Notes: generated by a model from the sequence alone, not told the origin. A stretch of DNA of 64,000 nt from Ignatzschineria sp. F8392 (GCF_002252045.1 NZ_NEFF01000001.1:62001-126000); one strand, 5' to 3'; shown: positions 18,025 to 27,287, counted from the first letter of the stretch. Numbers and translations are program-made.

Positions 18025-18663
18025 ATGAAAAAATTATTAGCAGTTACCGTCTTGGCGGCAGTGACCTCTTCTTTAACCGTAGCGCAAGCGCAAGACTTTC
18101 AGCAGTATGTCTCTGCGAAAGCGGTTCTCAATCATGTGAACAATAAGTTTGAAGCTACTATGGGTGACGAATCAGATTCTCTTAAAAAGAGTAAAAATGT
18201 GGGTGGTTTCCGTTTAGCTTATGGTGCAATCTTCCCAGCAGGTGATAATAATGTGCGTGCTGAGATTGAGTACGGTTACAATGGGAAAGTGAAGTTGTCA
18301 GAGCATTTTGAAGATGGGGATTATGCTGACTCAAAAACTAAATCACAAGCTGTGATGTTAAATGGTTACTTCGATTTTAATACGGGCACCGCATTCACTC
18401 CTTATGTAGGAGCGGGTCTTGGATATGCACGCCTTAAAAACACCTTATCTGATGATGAAGGGTCTATTTCTAAGAGCAAGGGTAACTTTGCATGGCAGGT
18501 GGGTGCTGGTGTGAGCTACGCTGTTAACAGCAATGTAGATATCGATTTAGCTTATCGTTTTATGGATTATGGTAAAGTAAAACATAATTTTGGTGATGGT
18601 GCTAACTTGAAAGTTAAACAACGTGGTAATGAGTTTAGCTTAGGGGTTCGTTACAACTTCTAA
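18025..18663 (+). CDS. Opa/OmpA-like 8-stranded outer-membrane beta-barrel protein (copy 1)
   Basis: 212 residues with a Sec signal peptide (MKKLLAVTVLAAVTSS...AQA, cleavage near 22-23), then alternating strands and ending YNF with the terminal Phe used by the Bam machine. Strands such as GGFRLAYGAIFPAGDNNVRAE, TPYVGAGLGYARL and NFAWQVGAGVSYAVNSNV fit the OMP_b-brl/opacity family. It has a close paralogue 233 bp downstream; the two differ mainly in three stretches that should be surface loops (about residues 45-55, 94-108 and 190-200). Preceded by AGGAGC and an AT-rich promoter region. Role not determined: adhesin, porin-like or structural. Confidence 0.85.
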   Translation: MKKLLAVTVLAAVTSSLTVAQAQDFQQYVSAKAVLNHVNNKFEATMGDESDSLKKSKNVGGFRLAYGAIFPAGDNNVRAEIEYGYNGKVKLSEHFEDGDYADSKTKSQAVMLNGYFDFNTGTAFTPYVGAGLGYARLKNTLSDDEGSISKSKGNFAWQVGAGVSYAVNSNVDIDLAYRFMDYGKVKHNFGDGANLKVKQRGNEFSLGVRYNF

Positions 18664-18734
18664 TCTCATTAATCCTCTAGCTGATAGAGTATTCGTTGAT
18701 AAAAGTTAGCGAAAAATCAGTTATAAAAATGATG

Positions 18735-18774
18735 AAAAATCTTAAGTTTCTTACGAGCTTAAGATTTTTTTATT
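18735..18774 (+). terminator. Rho-independent terminator after barrel copy 1
   Basis: 12-bp arms AAAAATCTTAAG (18735-18746) / CTTAAGATTTTT (18758-18769) followed by a T-rich tail. It separates the two paralogous barrel genes into independent transcripts. Confidence 0.9.
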
Positions 18775-18896
18775 GTTTTAAAACAATTCATTAAGCTCTT
18801 TTTATGGTGTAAGAATAAAAAAAGATGACATAAAAAGGGGAAAAGCAGTGATATAATTTTGCTCCAAAAGCTGATCTTTAAATATAGGAGATAAAG

Positions 18897-19544
18897 ATGA
18901 AAAAGCTACTGACCATCTCTGTGCTTTCTGCTGTAGTAGCGAGCGGTTTCACTGTTGCGCATGCACAAGATTTTGATCAATATCTATCTGCAAAAGCAGT
19001 TCTCAATCATGTGAATAACAAGTTTGAAGGACAGGTTAAAGATGTTGACGGTGAAGATTCTGGGTCATTTAAAAAGAGCAAGAATGTTGGCGGTTTCCGT
19101 TTAGCATATGGTGCAATCTTCCCTGTGGGCGATAATAATGTTCGTGCTGAAATTGAGTATGGCTACAATGGTAAAGTGAAAGTATCAGATGAAGATTCTA
19201 AATCTGAAACTAAATCACAAGCTTTAATGCTCAATGGTTATTATGATTTTAATACTGGTACTGCATTTACCCCATATGTGGGCGCAGGTATTGGTTATGC
19301 GCGTCTTAAAAATACTTTATCTGATGAAGAGTTATCAATCTCTAAGAGCAAAGGTAACTTTGCATGGCAAGTGGGCGCTGGTGTGAGCTATGCGGTAAAT
19401 AGTAATGTTGCGGTTGATCTTTCATACCGCTTTATGGATTACGGTAAAGTATCTCATAGCTATAAAGCGGATGATGCTTCAGTCAATGGTAAAGTTAAAC
19501 AACGTGGTAATGAGTTTAACTTAGGTGTTCGTTACACTTTCTAA
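18897..19544 (+). CDS. Opa/OmpA-like 8-stranded outer-membrane beta-barrel protein (copy 2)
   Basis: 215 residues, paralogue of the gene at 18025 with the same layout: signal peptide ending AHA, conserved strands (SAKAVLNHVNNKFE, GGFRLAYGAIFPVGDNNVR, TPYVGAGIGYARLKNTLSD, NFAWQVGAGVSYAVNSNVAV) and C-terminal YTF. Differences concentrate in acidic hydrophilic segments (VKDVDGEDSGSFKKSK; SDEDSKSET; YKADDASVNG), consistent with diverging surface loops. It has its own AGGAG ribosome site and its own terminator at 19665. Probably arose by tandem duplication. Confidence 0.85.
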   Translation: MKKLLTISVLSAVVASGFTVAHAQDFDQYLSAKAVLNHVNNKFEGQVKDVDGEDSGSFKKSKNVGGFRLAYGAIFPVGDNNVRAEIEYGYNGKVKVSDEDSKSETKSQALMLNGYYDFNTGTAFTPYVGAGIGYARLKNTLSDEELSISKSKGNFAWQVGAGVSYAVNSNVAVDLSYRFMDYGKVSHSYKADDASVNGKVKQRGNEFNLGVRYTF

Positions 19545-19664
19545 TCTGTATCGATGAGATCAATAGAGATCAACGGATATCAACGAATATTTATTAATAT
19601 GTGCTAGTTGATATTTCCGCTCAATATCTTCTTTATCTGAAATAGGATCAAGAAGCTATTTTGC

Positions 19665-19699
19665 AGAGCCTTGGAACAATGTTTCAAGGCTCTTTTTTT
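19665..19699 (+). terminator. Rho-independent terminator after barrel copy 2
   Basis: 13-bp stem AGAGCCTTGGAAC (19665-19677) / GTTTCAAGGCTCT (19681-19693), one G-U pair, then seven T. Confidence 0.9.
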
Positions 19700-19817
19700 A
19701 TTTCTGACCTTTTATCTCTTCTTTCTTAGCTCTTAGGTGATCTTGAAGCTCCTCTCTATTGTGGATAATAGTAGAATAGAGAGCATCATAGCTGAGCGTA
19801 AACTATCTGAGTGAATT

Positions 19818-20756
19818 ATGAGGAGAAGAATGAGAGAGAGTAATGTGAAGGTCGATTTAGACACCCTAGAGACGGAGCAACGTAATAGTCGTACGATGGA
19901 GATCGACACCTTATCAACTTTGGAGATGGTGCGATTGATCAATCGAGAGGATCAAGCTGTTATCGATGCCATTGAACGTGCTACGCCACAAATAGCAGCG
20001 GCAATTGATGCGATTGTTTTACGTTTGCAGAAAGGGGGGCGTTTAATCTATGTGGGTGCCGGGACCTCAGGGCGATTAGGGGTATTAGATGCTTCGGAGT
20101 GTCTTCCGACATTTGGTGTTGGGGAGGAGAGTGTACTGGCATTGATTGCCGGGGGAGATCGCGCATTACGCCATCCGGTAGAGGCGGCAGAAGATCAAGA
20201 AGATGCTGCAATCGCTGATCTCGCTGCTGTTGCACTTTCAGGTAATGATATTCTCTGTGCAATAGCTTCATCAGGACGGACACCTTATGCCTTATCAGCC
20301 TTACAGTATGCGAAGCACTTAGGTGCGGCAACGATCTCTCTTGCCTCTGTTTCGGAGAGTAAAATTGGAAAGATTGCTGATTATCCTATCGAGGTGATTG
20401 TCGGTGCTGAAGTGATTACCGGCTCAACACGTATGAAGGCTGGATCTGCGCAGAAGATGGTGCTCAATATGCTCTCTACCGGTACGATGGTTAAGTTAGG
20501 TAAGGTCTATCAAAATTTGATGGTCGATCTTCGTGCAACAAATCAAAAATTGATCGAAAGAGCCCGGCAGATGGTAGTGATGGCGACCGGCATCGATTAT
20601 GATAAGGCCTCTCAACTCTTAGAGGCCGCTGATTACCACGTTAAAAGTGCGATTGTTATGGCACTTTTAGCGGTCGATTATCAAAGAGCGACACAATTAT
20701 TAGCTGCCCATCAAGGTGTTGTGAGAGCTGTATTAGCAGAGGCGGATCTAACCTAA
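19818..20756 (+). CDS. murQ: N-acetylmuramic acid 6-phosphate etherase
   Basis: Cleaves the lactyl ether of MurNAc-6-P during peptidoglycan recycling, yielding GlcNAc-6-P. The SIS-type fold is evident: LIYVGAGTSGRLGVLDASEC (about 75-94), the Glu-containing DASEC motif, ASSGRTPY and the family block GAEVITGSTRMKAGSAQKMVLN. 312 residues from the first ATG; a second ATG at 19830 follows AGGAG more closely and would give 308 residues. anmK, which makes its substrate, follows 51 bp downstream, forming a recycling operon. Confidence 0.96.
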   Translation: MRRRMRESNVKVDLDTLETEQRNSRTMEIDTLSTLEMVRLINREDQAVIDAIERATPQIAAAIDAIVLRLQKGGRLIYVGAGTSGRLGVLDASECLPTFGVGEESVLALIAGGDRALRHPVEAAEDQEDAAIADLAAVALSGNDILCAIASSGRTPYALSALQYAKHLGAATISLASVSESKIGKIADYPIEVIVGAEVITGSTRMKAGSAQKMVLNMLSTGTMVKLGKVYQNLMVDLRATNQKLIERARQMVVMATGIDYDKASQLLEAADYHVKSAIVMALLAVDYQRATQLLAAHQGVVRAVLAEADLT

Positions 20757-20807
20757 GAGAGAAGTATAGGGGAGAAACATAAGGGAGAAATAAAATGGAG
20801 ACTTTAA

Positions 20808-22064
20808 ATGAGTGATAGAGCTATCCGCGATACCTTTGCGATAGGGTTAATGACTGGCACCTCTCTAGATGGGGTTGATGCGGCATTAGTGAGAATCAGG
20901 GAGACTGTAGTAAAGGGGCAGGGAGGTGAGATCGTAAGAGGGGAGGAGGATCTTCAATGTCAATTACTCCATTTTATCTCAATCCCTTATTCTCCTCAGC
21001 TACGAGCGGAGATTGAAGCACAATGCCATAATGAGGCATCCACCGTTGCCGGGATCTGCTCTCTTAATATGAAGCTAGGTGAAATCTACCAAAAGAGTGT
21101 TGAAGCGCTTCTGAGCGAGGTTGAACTAGAAAGAGTACAAGACCCTGAACGATTGATGGGATTCTCCGGCGCAGTTGATTTTATTGCTTCTCATGGTCAG
21201 ACTATCTATCATCTACCCCCGGCAGTAGCGAATGAAAAAGGTTTTACGGCATCTACATTACAGATTGGTGATCCCTCCCTTTTGGCATACCATTTTCGTT
21301 GTGATGTCTACTTTAACTTTCGAATGATGGATATTGCCGCAGGTGGTGATGGCGCGCCTTTAGTACCAATGACGGAGTATCTTCTCTATCGCCACCCTAA
21401 TTACCATCGGTTATTACAGAATATTGGTGGGATTGGTAATGTAACATTGCTACCGTGTAAGGCCTCTATTGCGGAGATCTCTGCCTTTGATACGGGGCCG
21501 GGCAATATGATGATCAATGACGCGATGAGATTTCTCTATCAGCGTGATTTTGATCGAGATGGAGAGGTTGCCCGAAGCGGAAGGTTGATTCCTGAGCTTT
21601 TTAAGGAGTTGCAAGCTGATCCCTATTTAGCACAACAGCCTCCAAAATCTACCGGACGGGAGTATTTTGGTGCGCAATATACTCTACCTCTTCTTGAGCG
21701 CTATCGAGCTTATGTTCCGGAAGATCTGATCCATACCTTGACTCGGTTTAGTGCTTACTCTATTGCAGAGAGTTATCGTCGATTTATCTTTCCCTTTTAT
21801 AAGATTGATCAGGTGATTGTTGCCGGAGGGGGGGCTTATAATAGCGCTTTGATGGAGTATCTAGAAGCAGAGCTTGCCGGTGTTGCGCTCTTAACACAGG
21901 AGGATCTCGGTTTTTCCAGTGATGCGAAAGAGGCGATGGCTTTTGCGCTCTTAGGATATCTGACAAAAGAGCGTCGAGCGGGGAATCTTCCAACAGCGAC
22001 CGGCGCTTCTGAGGCCGTGGTTTTAGGTCAAATTTGTCCCAATCCCTTTCCAGAGATGGATTAA
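20808..22064 (+). CDS. anmK: Anhydro-N-acetylmuramic acid kinase
   Basis: Phosphorylates and opens 1,6-anhydro-MurNAc released by lytic transglycosylases, producing MurNAc-6-P for MurQ. Signature segments: GLMTGTSLDGVDAALVRI at the N-terminus, FIASHGQTIYH, GGDGAPLVPMTEYLL, QNIGGIGNVT, FDTGPGNMMINDAMR and VAGGGAYNSALME. At 418 residues it is about 40 longer than E. coli AnmK (369); the excess comes from insertions near residues 30-50 and 105-125. It lies in the same operon as murQ. Confident assignment. Confidence 0.96.
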   Translation: MSDRAIRDTFAIGLMTGTSLDGVDAALVRIRETVVKGQGGEIVRGEEDLQCQLLHFISIPYSPQLRAEIEAQCHNEASTVAGICSLNMKLGEIYQKSVEALLSEVELERVQDPERLMGFSGAVDFIASHGQTIYHLPPAVANEKGFTASTLQIGDPSLLAYHFRCDVYFNFRMMDIAAGGDGAPLVPMTEYLLYRHPNYHRLLQNIGGIGNVTLLPCKASIAEISAFDTGPGNMMINDAMRFLYQRDFDRDGEVARSGRLIPELFKELQADPYLAQQPPKSTGREYFGAQYTLPLLERYRAYVPEDLIHTLTRFSAYSIAESYRRFIFPFYKIDQVIVAGGGAYNSALMEYLEAELAGVALLTQEDLGFSSDAKEAMAFALLGYLTKERRAGNLPTATGASEAVVLGQICPNPFPEMD

Positions 22065-22125
22065 TTAATGATACAATGCCGACTTGATAATCATTCTTTT
22101 TTGTCCTATCTGTAGGAGGTCAGCA

Positions 22126-23055
22126 ATGTCGATAACGAATAGCACACTAGAAGCGCAGAAGGGAAGCGCAGAAGCCCCCATCTTAGTTTTAGGAATCAGT
22201 GAGTGGCGCGCTGAAGAGTGTGATCATGAGAATATTGTCAATTGCTTAGAAGAGGGGCAGGTACTCTATTTTCCCTCACTCCCCTTTGTTTTAACAGAAG
22301 AGGAGCAGGCATTATTAGATCCCCGTTTAGTCAGTCCAAAGCGCAAGAATATTATGTATCAAGCGGATCAAGAGAGTATTAAAGGGATTGCTGATTCAGC
22401 CTCAGAGAACGAGAAGAGAGCTGTTGAGGGCTTGTTGAAGCGCTATTCAGAAGCGAGTTATCAGCTTTTAACGGATCTGATTCCTCAATATAAGGGGAAA
22501 TTACATAGCCCAATGAATACGCTGCGTCTCAATGCGATTGATGAGTGGAGTGATAGTCACTCTTTTCGTAAAGATGATCGCCGGCTACATGTAGATGCAT
22601 TTCCTTCTCGTCCCCTTCATGGGCGTCGTATTATCCGCATTTTTAATAATATTAATCCGAGTGGTGTTCCACGAAAATGGCGTGTTGGTGAACCTTTCCC
22701 ACAACTAGCTGCGCGTCTATTACCGAAGAGTAAACCGTACTCTCGAATAGGTTCTGCTCTCTTAGATCGATTACAGATTACTAAAAGTCGTCGTACCCAT
22801 TATGATCATATTATGTTGCAATTCCATGATCTGATGAAAGAGGATCAAGAGTATCAAGATAATGGAATTCAGTGGGATGTAAGCTTTATGCCGGGATCAA
22901 CATGGATCTGTTTTTCAGATCAGACACCTCATGCCGCGATGAGTGGGCAATTTATGTTAGAGCAGACTTTCCAGCTTGATGTTGATGATATGGTGGATCC
23001 TGCAAAATCACCGTTAAAAGTATTGGAAGCGATGGTGAAGAAGCCACTTGTATAA
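22126..23055 (+). CDS. Kdo hydroxylase family protein (KdoO-like)
   Basis: 309 residues resembling the Fe(II)/2-oxoglutarate dioxygenase family KdoO, which 3-hydroxylates Kdo in the lipopolysaccharide inner core, converting Kdo to Ko. An iron-binding His-x-Asp pair is in RRLHVDAFPSRP (about 165-176) and a distal His in DQTPHAAMSGQ near the end. The ATG at 22126 is chosen because TAGGAGGT lies just upstream; the frame is open further 5' to a TTG at 22084. It follows anmK by 61 bp and may share its transcript, joining peptidoglycan recycling and LPS core modification. Family assignment is from remembered motif patterns, not a search. Confidence 0.75.
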   Translation: MSITNSTLEAQKGSAEAPILVLGISEWRAEECDHENIVNCLEEGQVLYFPSLPFVLTEEEQALLDPRLVSPKRKNIMYQADQESIKGIADSASENEKRAVEGLLKRYSEASYQLLTDLIPQYKGKLHSPMNTLRLNAIDEWSDSHSFRKDDRRLHVDAFPSRPLHGRRIIRIFNNINPSGVPRKWRVGEPFPQLAARLLPKSKPYSRIGSALLDRLQITKSRRTHYDHIMLQFHDLMKEDQEYQDNGIQWDVSFMPGSTWICFSDQTPHAAMSGQFMLEQTFQLDVDDMVDPAKSPLKVLEAMVKKPLV

Positions 23056-23085
23056 GGGATGACGCATTATTTTGAAAATGTTGTG

Positions 23086-23113
23086 AAAGGGCGAGACAGG
23101 ATCTCGCCTTTTT
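23086..23113 (+). terminator. Rho-independent terminator after the Kdo hydroxylase gene
   Basis: GGCGAGA (23090-23096) / TCTCGCC (23102-23108) with flanking A and T runs. The remainder of the 337-bp gap to the exporter gene (to 23392) shows no other feature; it should contain that gene's promoter. Confidence 0.85.
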
Positions 23114-23392
23114 GTTGTTTTTAGTTAAAGATGGAGAGTTGTAAAGCGCGAGAGATCCCTTTTGCCGGCGAACATAACTTTTTTATGCCGGGAAATGGTT
23201 AAAACTAGCCTGTTGTGACGTGTGATATTTTCAAAATTTCCACAATTTTTACGAGAGATATCGTAGAATTAGATTCATTTTAGAATCGATTATTAGGGCC
23301 CCATTTTATAACTTACAACGTAGAGATATGAGTCGGCGCATAAATCTTTACAAGGGGCGATTTAGAAATTGGCAATTAGGGGAATTTTTACG

Positions 23393-24079
23393 ATGTATGA
23401 AGCAACAATGCTATTGATCACTCTAGCGGGAATTCAGTTAGTCGCACTGATCTCTCCTGGTCCTGATTTCTTTTTAATTACACAAGTTGCCGTCAGTCAT
23501 TCAAGGCGAGAGGCCTTTATGGCAGTATTTGGGGTAACGATCGGTGTCGCTGTTTGGGCACTGGTGGCACTATTGGGCTTGCACCTTTTAGTTGAGCAGT
23601 TTCCTTGGATTCAAGGTCTACTCTATCTTGCAGGTGGTGGTTATCTCAGTTATTTAGGGTTATTGCTCTTAAAAAGTGGGCTAAGAGCGCGGCATCAACA
23701 GAAGCAGGGGCTTGTCGATAATGCTACTGAAAAGGTGATGGAGCGGGTGGTCGAAAAGGAGCGAAAAGGGGTGCAATTTCTCTTTAAGGGATTGTTTACT
23801 AATCTCGCAAATCCTAAAGCACTGATCTATTTTGGCAGCGTCTTTGTTCTCTTTGTCGGAGATAATATCTCTAATGTGATGCGAGTCGAGATCTTCGCAT
23901 TAGTGGTGATTTTAACGTTTCTCTGGTTTGCGATTGTGGCCATTCTCTTCTCTTTGCCAAAGCCAAAGGCGATCTATCAGCGTTTAGGTGCTTATATTGA
24001 TGCTGTTGCCGGTGCTCTATTTCTGCTCTTTGGGCTCAATCTTCTCTATCAAGGGGGGAAGATGTTACTTTTAGGGTAG
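23393..24079 (+). CDS. LysE/RhtB-family amino-acid exporter, RhtC-like
   Basis: 228-residue inner-membrane exporter with about six membrane helices. The signature VALISPGPDFFLITQVAVSH at the N-terminus and GLFTNLANPKALIYFGSVF in the middle closely match E. coli RhtC, a threonine exporter. A charged segment (about 108-135, rich in Lys/Glu/Arg) forms the usual central cytoplasmic loop. The ATG at 23393 follows AGGGGAA by about 9 bases; an upstream TTG at 23369 is less likely. Stands alone, ending at a bidirectional terminator. Substrate specificity is inferred from similarity only. Confidence 0.87.
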   Translation: MYEATMLLITLAGIQLVALISPGPDFFLITQVAVSHSRREAFMAVFGVTIGVAVWALVALLGLHLLVEQFPWIQGLLYLAGGGYLSYLGLLLLKSGLRARHQQKQGLVDNATEKVMERVVEKERKGVQFLFKGLFTNLANPKALIYFGSVFVLFVGDNISNVMRVEIFALVVILTFLWFAIVAILFSLPKPKAIYQRLGAYIDAVAGALFLLFGLNLLYQGGKMLLLG

Positions 24080-24144
24080 TGTCATTAAGATGAGCGCCAA
24101 AGCGTTAAGCTACTGGGCGTTATAGTCATCGGGAATTTCAAATA

Positions 24145-24173
24145 AAAGAGGCTAGTCTGTTACTAGCCTCTTT
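24145..24173. terminator. Bidirectional terminator between exporter and GntR genes
   Basis: Perfect 12-bp stem AAAGAGGCTAGT (24145-24156) / ACTAGCCTCTTT (24162-24173) between convergent genes, flanked by A on the left and T on the right. Confidence 0.9.
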
Positions 24174-24184
24174 ATCTATATACT

Positions 24185-24220
24185 TATCTCTATCTCTATC
24201 TCTATCTCTATCTCCATCTC
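24185..24220. repeat. Hexanucleotide tandem repeat (TATCTC)
   Basis: Five perfect copies of TATCTC followed by CATCTC, in the gap between convergent genes. No gene is disrupted. Confidence 0.95.
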
Positions 24221-24265
24221 TGATCGGAGATAGTGGTCACTCTTCGATTCTTGAGTTGATTGACC

Positions 24266-24967
24266 TTATTTTGACTCGGCTACATAGAGATTAATGGTAT
24301 CTTCAATATGATTCTTCATAAGCGCAACCCCTCTCTCTGCATCTCGTGCTAAAAGCGCATTGTAGAGCTCTCTATGAACATCGACAAAGTGATCAACATT
24401 CTCCAATTTTCTAACATTGGTTCTTGTCTCATTGAGTGATTCGAAGAGCTGTTTGAAGATAATCTCCATCATCTCGACCATTGTGGGATTATGACTCGCT
24501 TTGATCAGGGCGAGATGAAAGCGTAGATCCTCTTTAGTGGCTGCTTTGTGGAGTTTAATTCGCTCCTCAAGTGCGATAAGTGCCTCTTCGATCTGTTGTA
24601 AATCATCATTCGTTGCGCGTTTTGTAGCAAGGACGAAAGCTCGAGTCTCTAACCCTTCACGAATTTCTAGAAGATCAACAATGGCCGCTGAATGGATATT
24701 GAGAACGCTATTTTTCAAACGGCTAAGAATAAGATCTTTATCACTTCTTGTTAAGAAGAGCAGGCCTTCACGATCGAGGAAGATATCTTCCTCTTTGAGA
24801 ACGTCAATCGCCTTTAAGATATCTGTTTCTGATCTCTGAAGAGATTCCTGAATTTCAGGGAGTGACGGTAGAATCTCTCCGGGAAGAAATTGGCCTGATT
24901 CAATCATCTCCATAAAATCGAGAATAACTTCTTCATGAGGTAAGCGTTCAACAGCGGATAATTTCAT
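24266..24967 (-). CDS. GntR-family transcription regulator, FadR/FCD subfamily
   Basis: 233 residues: an N-terminal winged helix-turn-helix (about 5-75, FLPGEILPSLPEIQESLQRS) and a C-terminal all-helical FCD ligand domain (about 90-225) with the metal-ligand pattern EIREGLE, FHLALIKASHN, VHRELYNAL and NHIEDT. The HTH region is divergent from the GntR consensus (few of the usual Arg residues). It is followed upstream, on the same strand, by the flavoprotein-esterase pair, but 291 bases separate them, so the regulatory target is unknown. FCD regulators usually sense organic acids. Confidence 0.85.
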   Translation of the reverse strand: MKLSAVERLPHEEVILDFMEMIESGQFLPGEILPSLPEIQESLQRSETDILKAIDVLKEEDIFLDREGLLFLTRSDKDLILSRLKNSVLNIHSAAIVDLLEIREGLETRAFVLATKRATNDDLQQIEEALIALEERIKLHKAATKEDLRFHLALIKASHNPTMVEMMEIIFKQLFESLNETRTNVRKLENVDHFVDVHRELYNALLARDAERGVALMKNHIEDTINLYVAESK

Positions 24968-25258
24968 CTCTCATTCCTCCAAATATAAGTTATCGAAATA
25001 TTCGATAAGGTAGCTCTTTATAGGGTTTTCAGTCACTCAATAGCTACCTAACATTGGGACCGATTATTATTGTTATCTGATTTCACTTTTACATAAAAAT
25101 GTAAAGGGAGCAATCAATTTCATCTTCTATTAGATGAATGAATGCCCCCTTAATGATCCCTTAATGATTCCCTGAGTCCGATTTTATTGTGATAAGTAGG
25201 AGAAATTGTGATCTCTCAAATCTGCTCATGAATATTTTTTAAATACTTTATGAGTAGA

Positions 25259-26617
25259 CTATTTGGCTGTATTTGCCGCAATATTGATCGCTTCCCAAGT
25301 GGTTGTAAAGGGCGGTGCATAACCGAGATCGAGAAATCCTAATTCCTCTGTAGAAAGCTCAGCGTGGATAGCGACAGAGAGCGCATGGAGACGAAGTGCC
25401 GCATCTTTTTTACCAAATATTTGCGCACCTACTAAGCGATGATTATCCTCACGATAGACCAATTTGATAGTCAGCTCCTCTTGACCTGGGTAGTAATCGG
25501 TATGATTCGCTGTTTTAATCAATGTGCTCTTATATTTCACCTCAGTTGACTCTTCTAGCTGCTTTGCCATCTTTTCAGTCAGTCCTGTGCTTCCTGCTTC
25601 ATATTGACCTACTTTAATCATGCTTGAGCCTAAAGCGCCGGGGAAAGCGATATAATGTTCCGGTGATCGAACAATATTACTGCCGATAATACGCCCCATC
25701 TTATTGGCATAGGTGGCCAGAGGAATATAGCGATCGCCCAATTGTCGATGATAGATTGATGCACAGTCGCCGGCACTAAAAACTCCTTCGATAGAGGTTT
25801 CTCCAAATGGGTTGATTAAGATCGCACCATTAGGGAGTTTCTTCAGCTGAGGATCGGTCAAGAAGTCGGTATTAGGGCGAAAACCGATGGCCACGACAAC
25901 TGCATCAACCGTGATCTTCTCCACTTCGGTCTTAACAGCGACAATTTTGCCATCAGAGAGTTGAAAGCCGGTGACATTTTGCTGCAATCGAAGATCGACG
26001 CCTTCCGCCTCTAACGCTTCTTGCATTAAGTGAGAGAATTCTGGATCGAAAGGGCCTTGCATAATGGCATCACCACTTTGAAGGAGGGTGACTTTTTTGC
26101 CAAGTAGCGCTAATTGATCGGCAACTTCAACACCAATAAAGCCGCCACCTATAATAGCGATCGATCGGTATTGATCGAGTTTTGCTTTAAGCGCCTCTGC
26201 ATCGCGTAACTTTGTATGAAGGTAGAGATTAGGCGCATCCATTCCTTCAAAGGGGAGCCGATTTGCTGAAGCGCCAGTTGCGATCATCAGGCGATCAAAA
26301 GCAATCTCCTGATCTATTCCACTCTTGTCACGATAAGTGACTATTTTTCGAGTTGTATCAACCGCTGTGGCCTCTGATTCAAGAAGAAGATTGATGCCGC
26401 TCTTTTCTATCATTTCAGGCGTTCGGGCAAACATCTTTTGAGGATCATCAAATTGCCCCCCGAGATAGTAAGGGAGACCACAAGCACCAAAGGAGATATA
26501 GTTCTCTTTTTCGATAACTGTAATATTTGCCTGAGGGTTTTCCCGTTTAGCTTTTGCCGCAACGCTCATGCCGGCAGCGATTCCCCCAATGACAACAATA
26601 TTGAGTTCCTGTTGCAT
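25259..26617 (-). CDS. CoA-disulfide reductase / NADH oxidase-like pyridine nucleotide flavoprotein
   Basis: 452 residues with an N-terminal FAD Rossmann motif (VVIGGIAAGMSVAAKAKRE), the single redox Cys in SFGACGLPYYLGG (Cys46 region), a NAD(P)-binding Rossmann motif (IAIIGGGFIGVEVADQLALLG, about 152-172) and a C-terminal dimerisation domain with DYYPGQEELTIKLVYRED. The single-cysteine active site fits CoA-disulfide reductases and peroxide/oxygen-reducing NADH oxidases, and the two cannot be separated from sequence alone. GGAGG precedes the ATG by 5 bases. It starts 10 bases after the esterase gene, so the pair forms an operon. Confidence 0.85.
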   Translation of the reverse strand: MQQELNIVVIGGIAAGMSVAAKAKRENPQANITVIEKENYISFGACGLPYYLGGQFDDPQKMFARTPEMIEKSGINLLLESEATAVDTTRKIVTYRDKSGIDQEIAFDRLMIATGASANRLPFEGMDAPNLYLHTKLRDAEALKAKLDQYRSIAIIGGGFIGVEVADQLALLGKKVTLLQSGDAIMQGPFDPEFSHLMQEALEAEGVDLRLQQNVTGFQLSDGKIVAVKTEVEKITVDAVVVAIGFRPNTDFLTDPQLKKLPNGAILINPFGETSIEGVFSAGDCASIYHRQLGDRYIPLATYANKMGRIIGSNIVRSPEHYIAFPGALGSSMIKVGQYEAGSTGLTEKMAKQLEESTEVKYKSTLIKTANHTDYYPGQEELTIKLVYREDNHRLVGAQIFGKKDAALRLHALSVAIHAELSTEELGFLDLGYAPPFTTTWEAINIAANTAK

Positions 26618-26627
26618 AATAGCCTCC

Positions 26628-27287
26628 TTAACCTAGACGCTCTATTAACCACTTGGCAATATCTTGTAGCTCATCATTGATCACCTCATGTTGCATAGGG
26701 TAATCATGCCAACGAGTATCGATACCTTGGGCTTTTAGAAATTGTTCCGCGGCACGACCTAATTCGATCTTAACAACAGGATCTAAAGAGCCGTGAAGAT
26801 GGAGTGTTGGGATCTGCTTCTTCTTTTCATCGAGGGTAATCGCTTCATCGAAGGTTGCACTATAGGTTGAGAGTGCCATCACGCCACCGACATTTTTGGG
26901 ATAAGCGATAAAAGCAGTATGGAGTACGACAGCACCACCTTGGGAGAATCCTGCCAAAATAATACGCTCAAGGGGAATTCCCTTTTCGATCTCTGCCTCA
27001 ATCAAAGCAATAATCGATTGGCTCGACTCATCGAGTTCAGAGAGCTTTATTTCACGAGGAGAGGTTAGGGCGATAATGTCATACCAAGAGGGCATTGGAA
27101 AGCCATTGTTCAAGGTAACGGGACGAACCGGTGCTTGGGGTAGAATAAAACGGGTATGGGGGAGCGCATCTCGTTGCAAAATTTGGGCGACGGGGAGAAA
27201 GTCCTCTTTAGTAGCCCCTAGGCCATGTAGCCAAATTACGGCGGAATCAGCCGATTGTTTCGGATCGAGAATAATAGGTTTATCCAT
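26628..27287 (-). CDS. Alpha/beta-hydrolase, phospholipase/carboxylesterase family
   Basis: 219-residue cytosolic esterase of the acyl-protein thioesterase-like family. The oxyanion segment VIWLHGLGATKEDF, nucleophile elbow GFSQGGAVVLH (Ser about 114), acid Asp in LHGSLDPVV and His in MQHEV give a complete catalytic triad. It is translated immediately upstream of the CoA-disulfide-reductase-like gene (10-base gap). Physiological substrate unknown; short-chain esters or thioesters are typical of the family. Confidence 0.9.
   Translation of the reverse strand: MDKPIILDPKQSADSAVIWLHGLGATKEDFLPVAQILQRDALPHTRFILPQAPVRPVTLNNGFPMPSWYDIIALTSPREIKLSELDESSQSIIALIEAEIEKGIPLERIILAGFSQGGAVVLHTAFIAYPKNVGGVMALSTYSATFDEAITLDEKKKQIPTLHLHGSLDPVVKIELGRAAEQFLKAQGIDTRWHDYPMQHEVINDELQDIAKWLIERLG

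Noticed and set aside
24185-24220. CRISPR-like array
   Set aside because: The units are six bases long and directly adjacent, without spacers; it is a simple microsatellite. None of the other tandem arrays has CRISPR spacing either.
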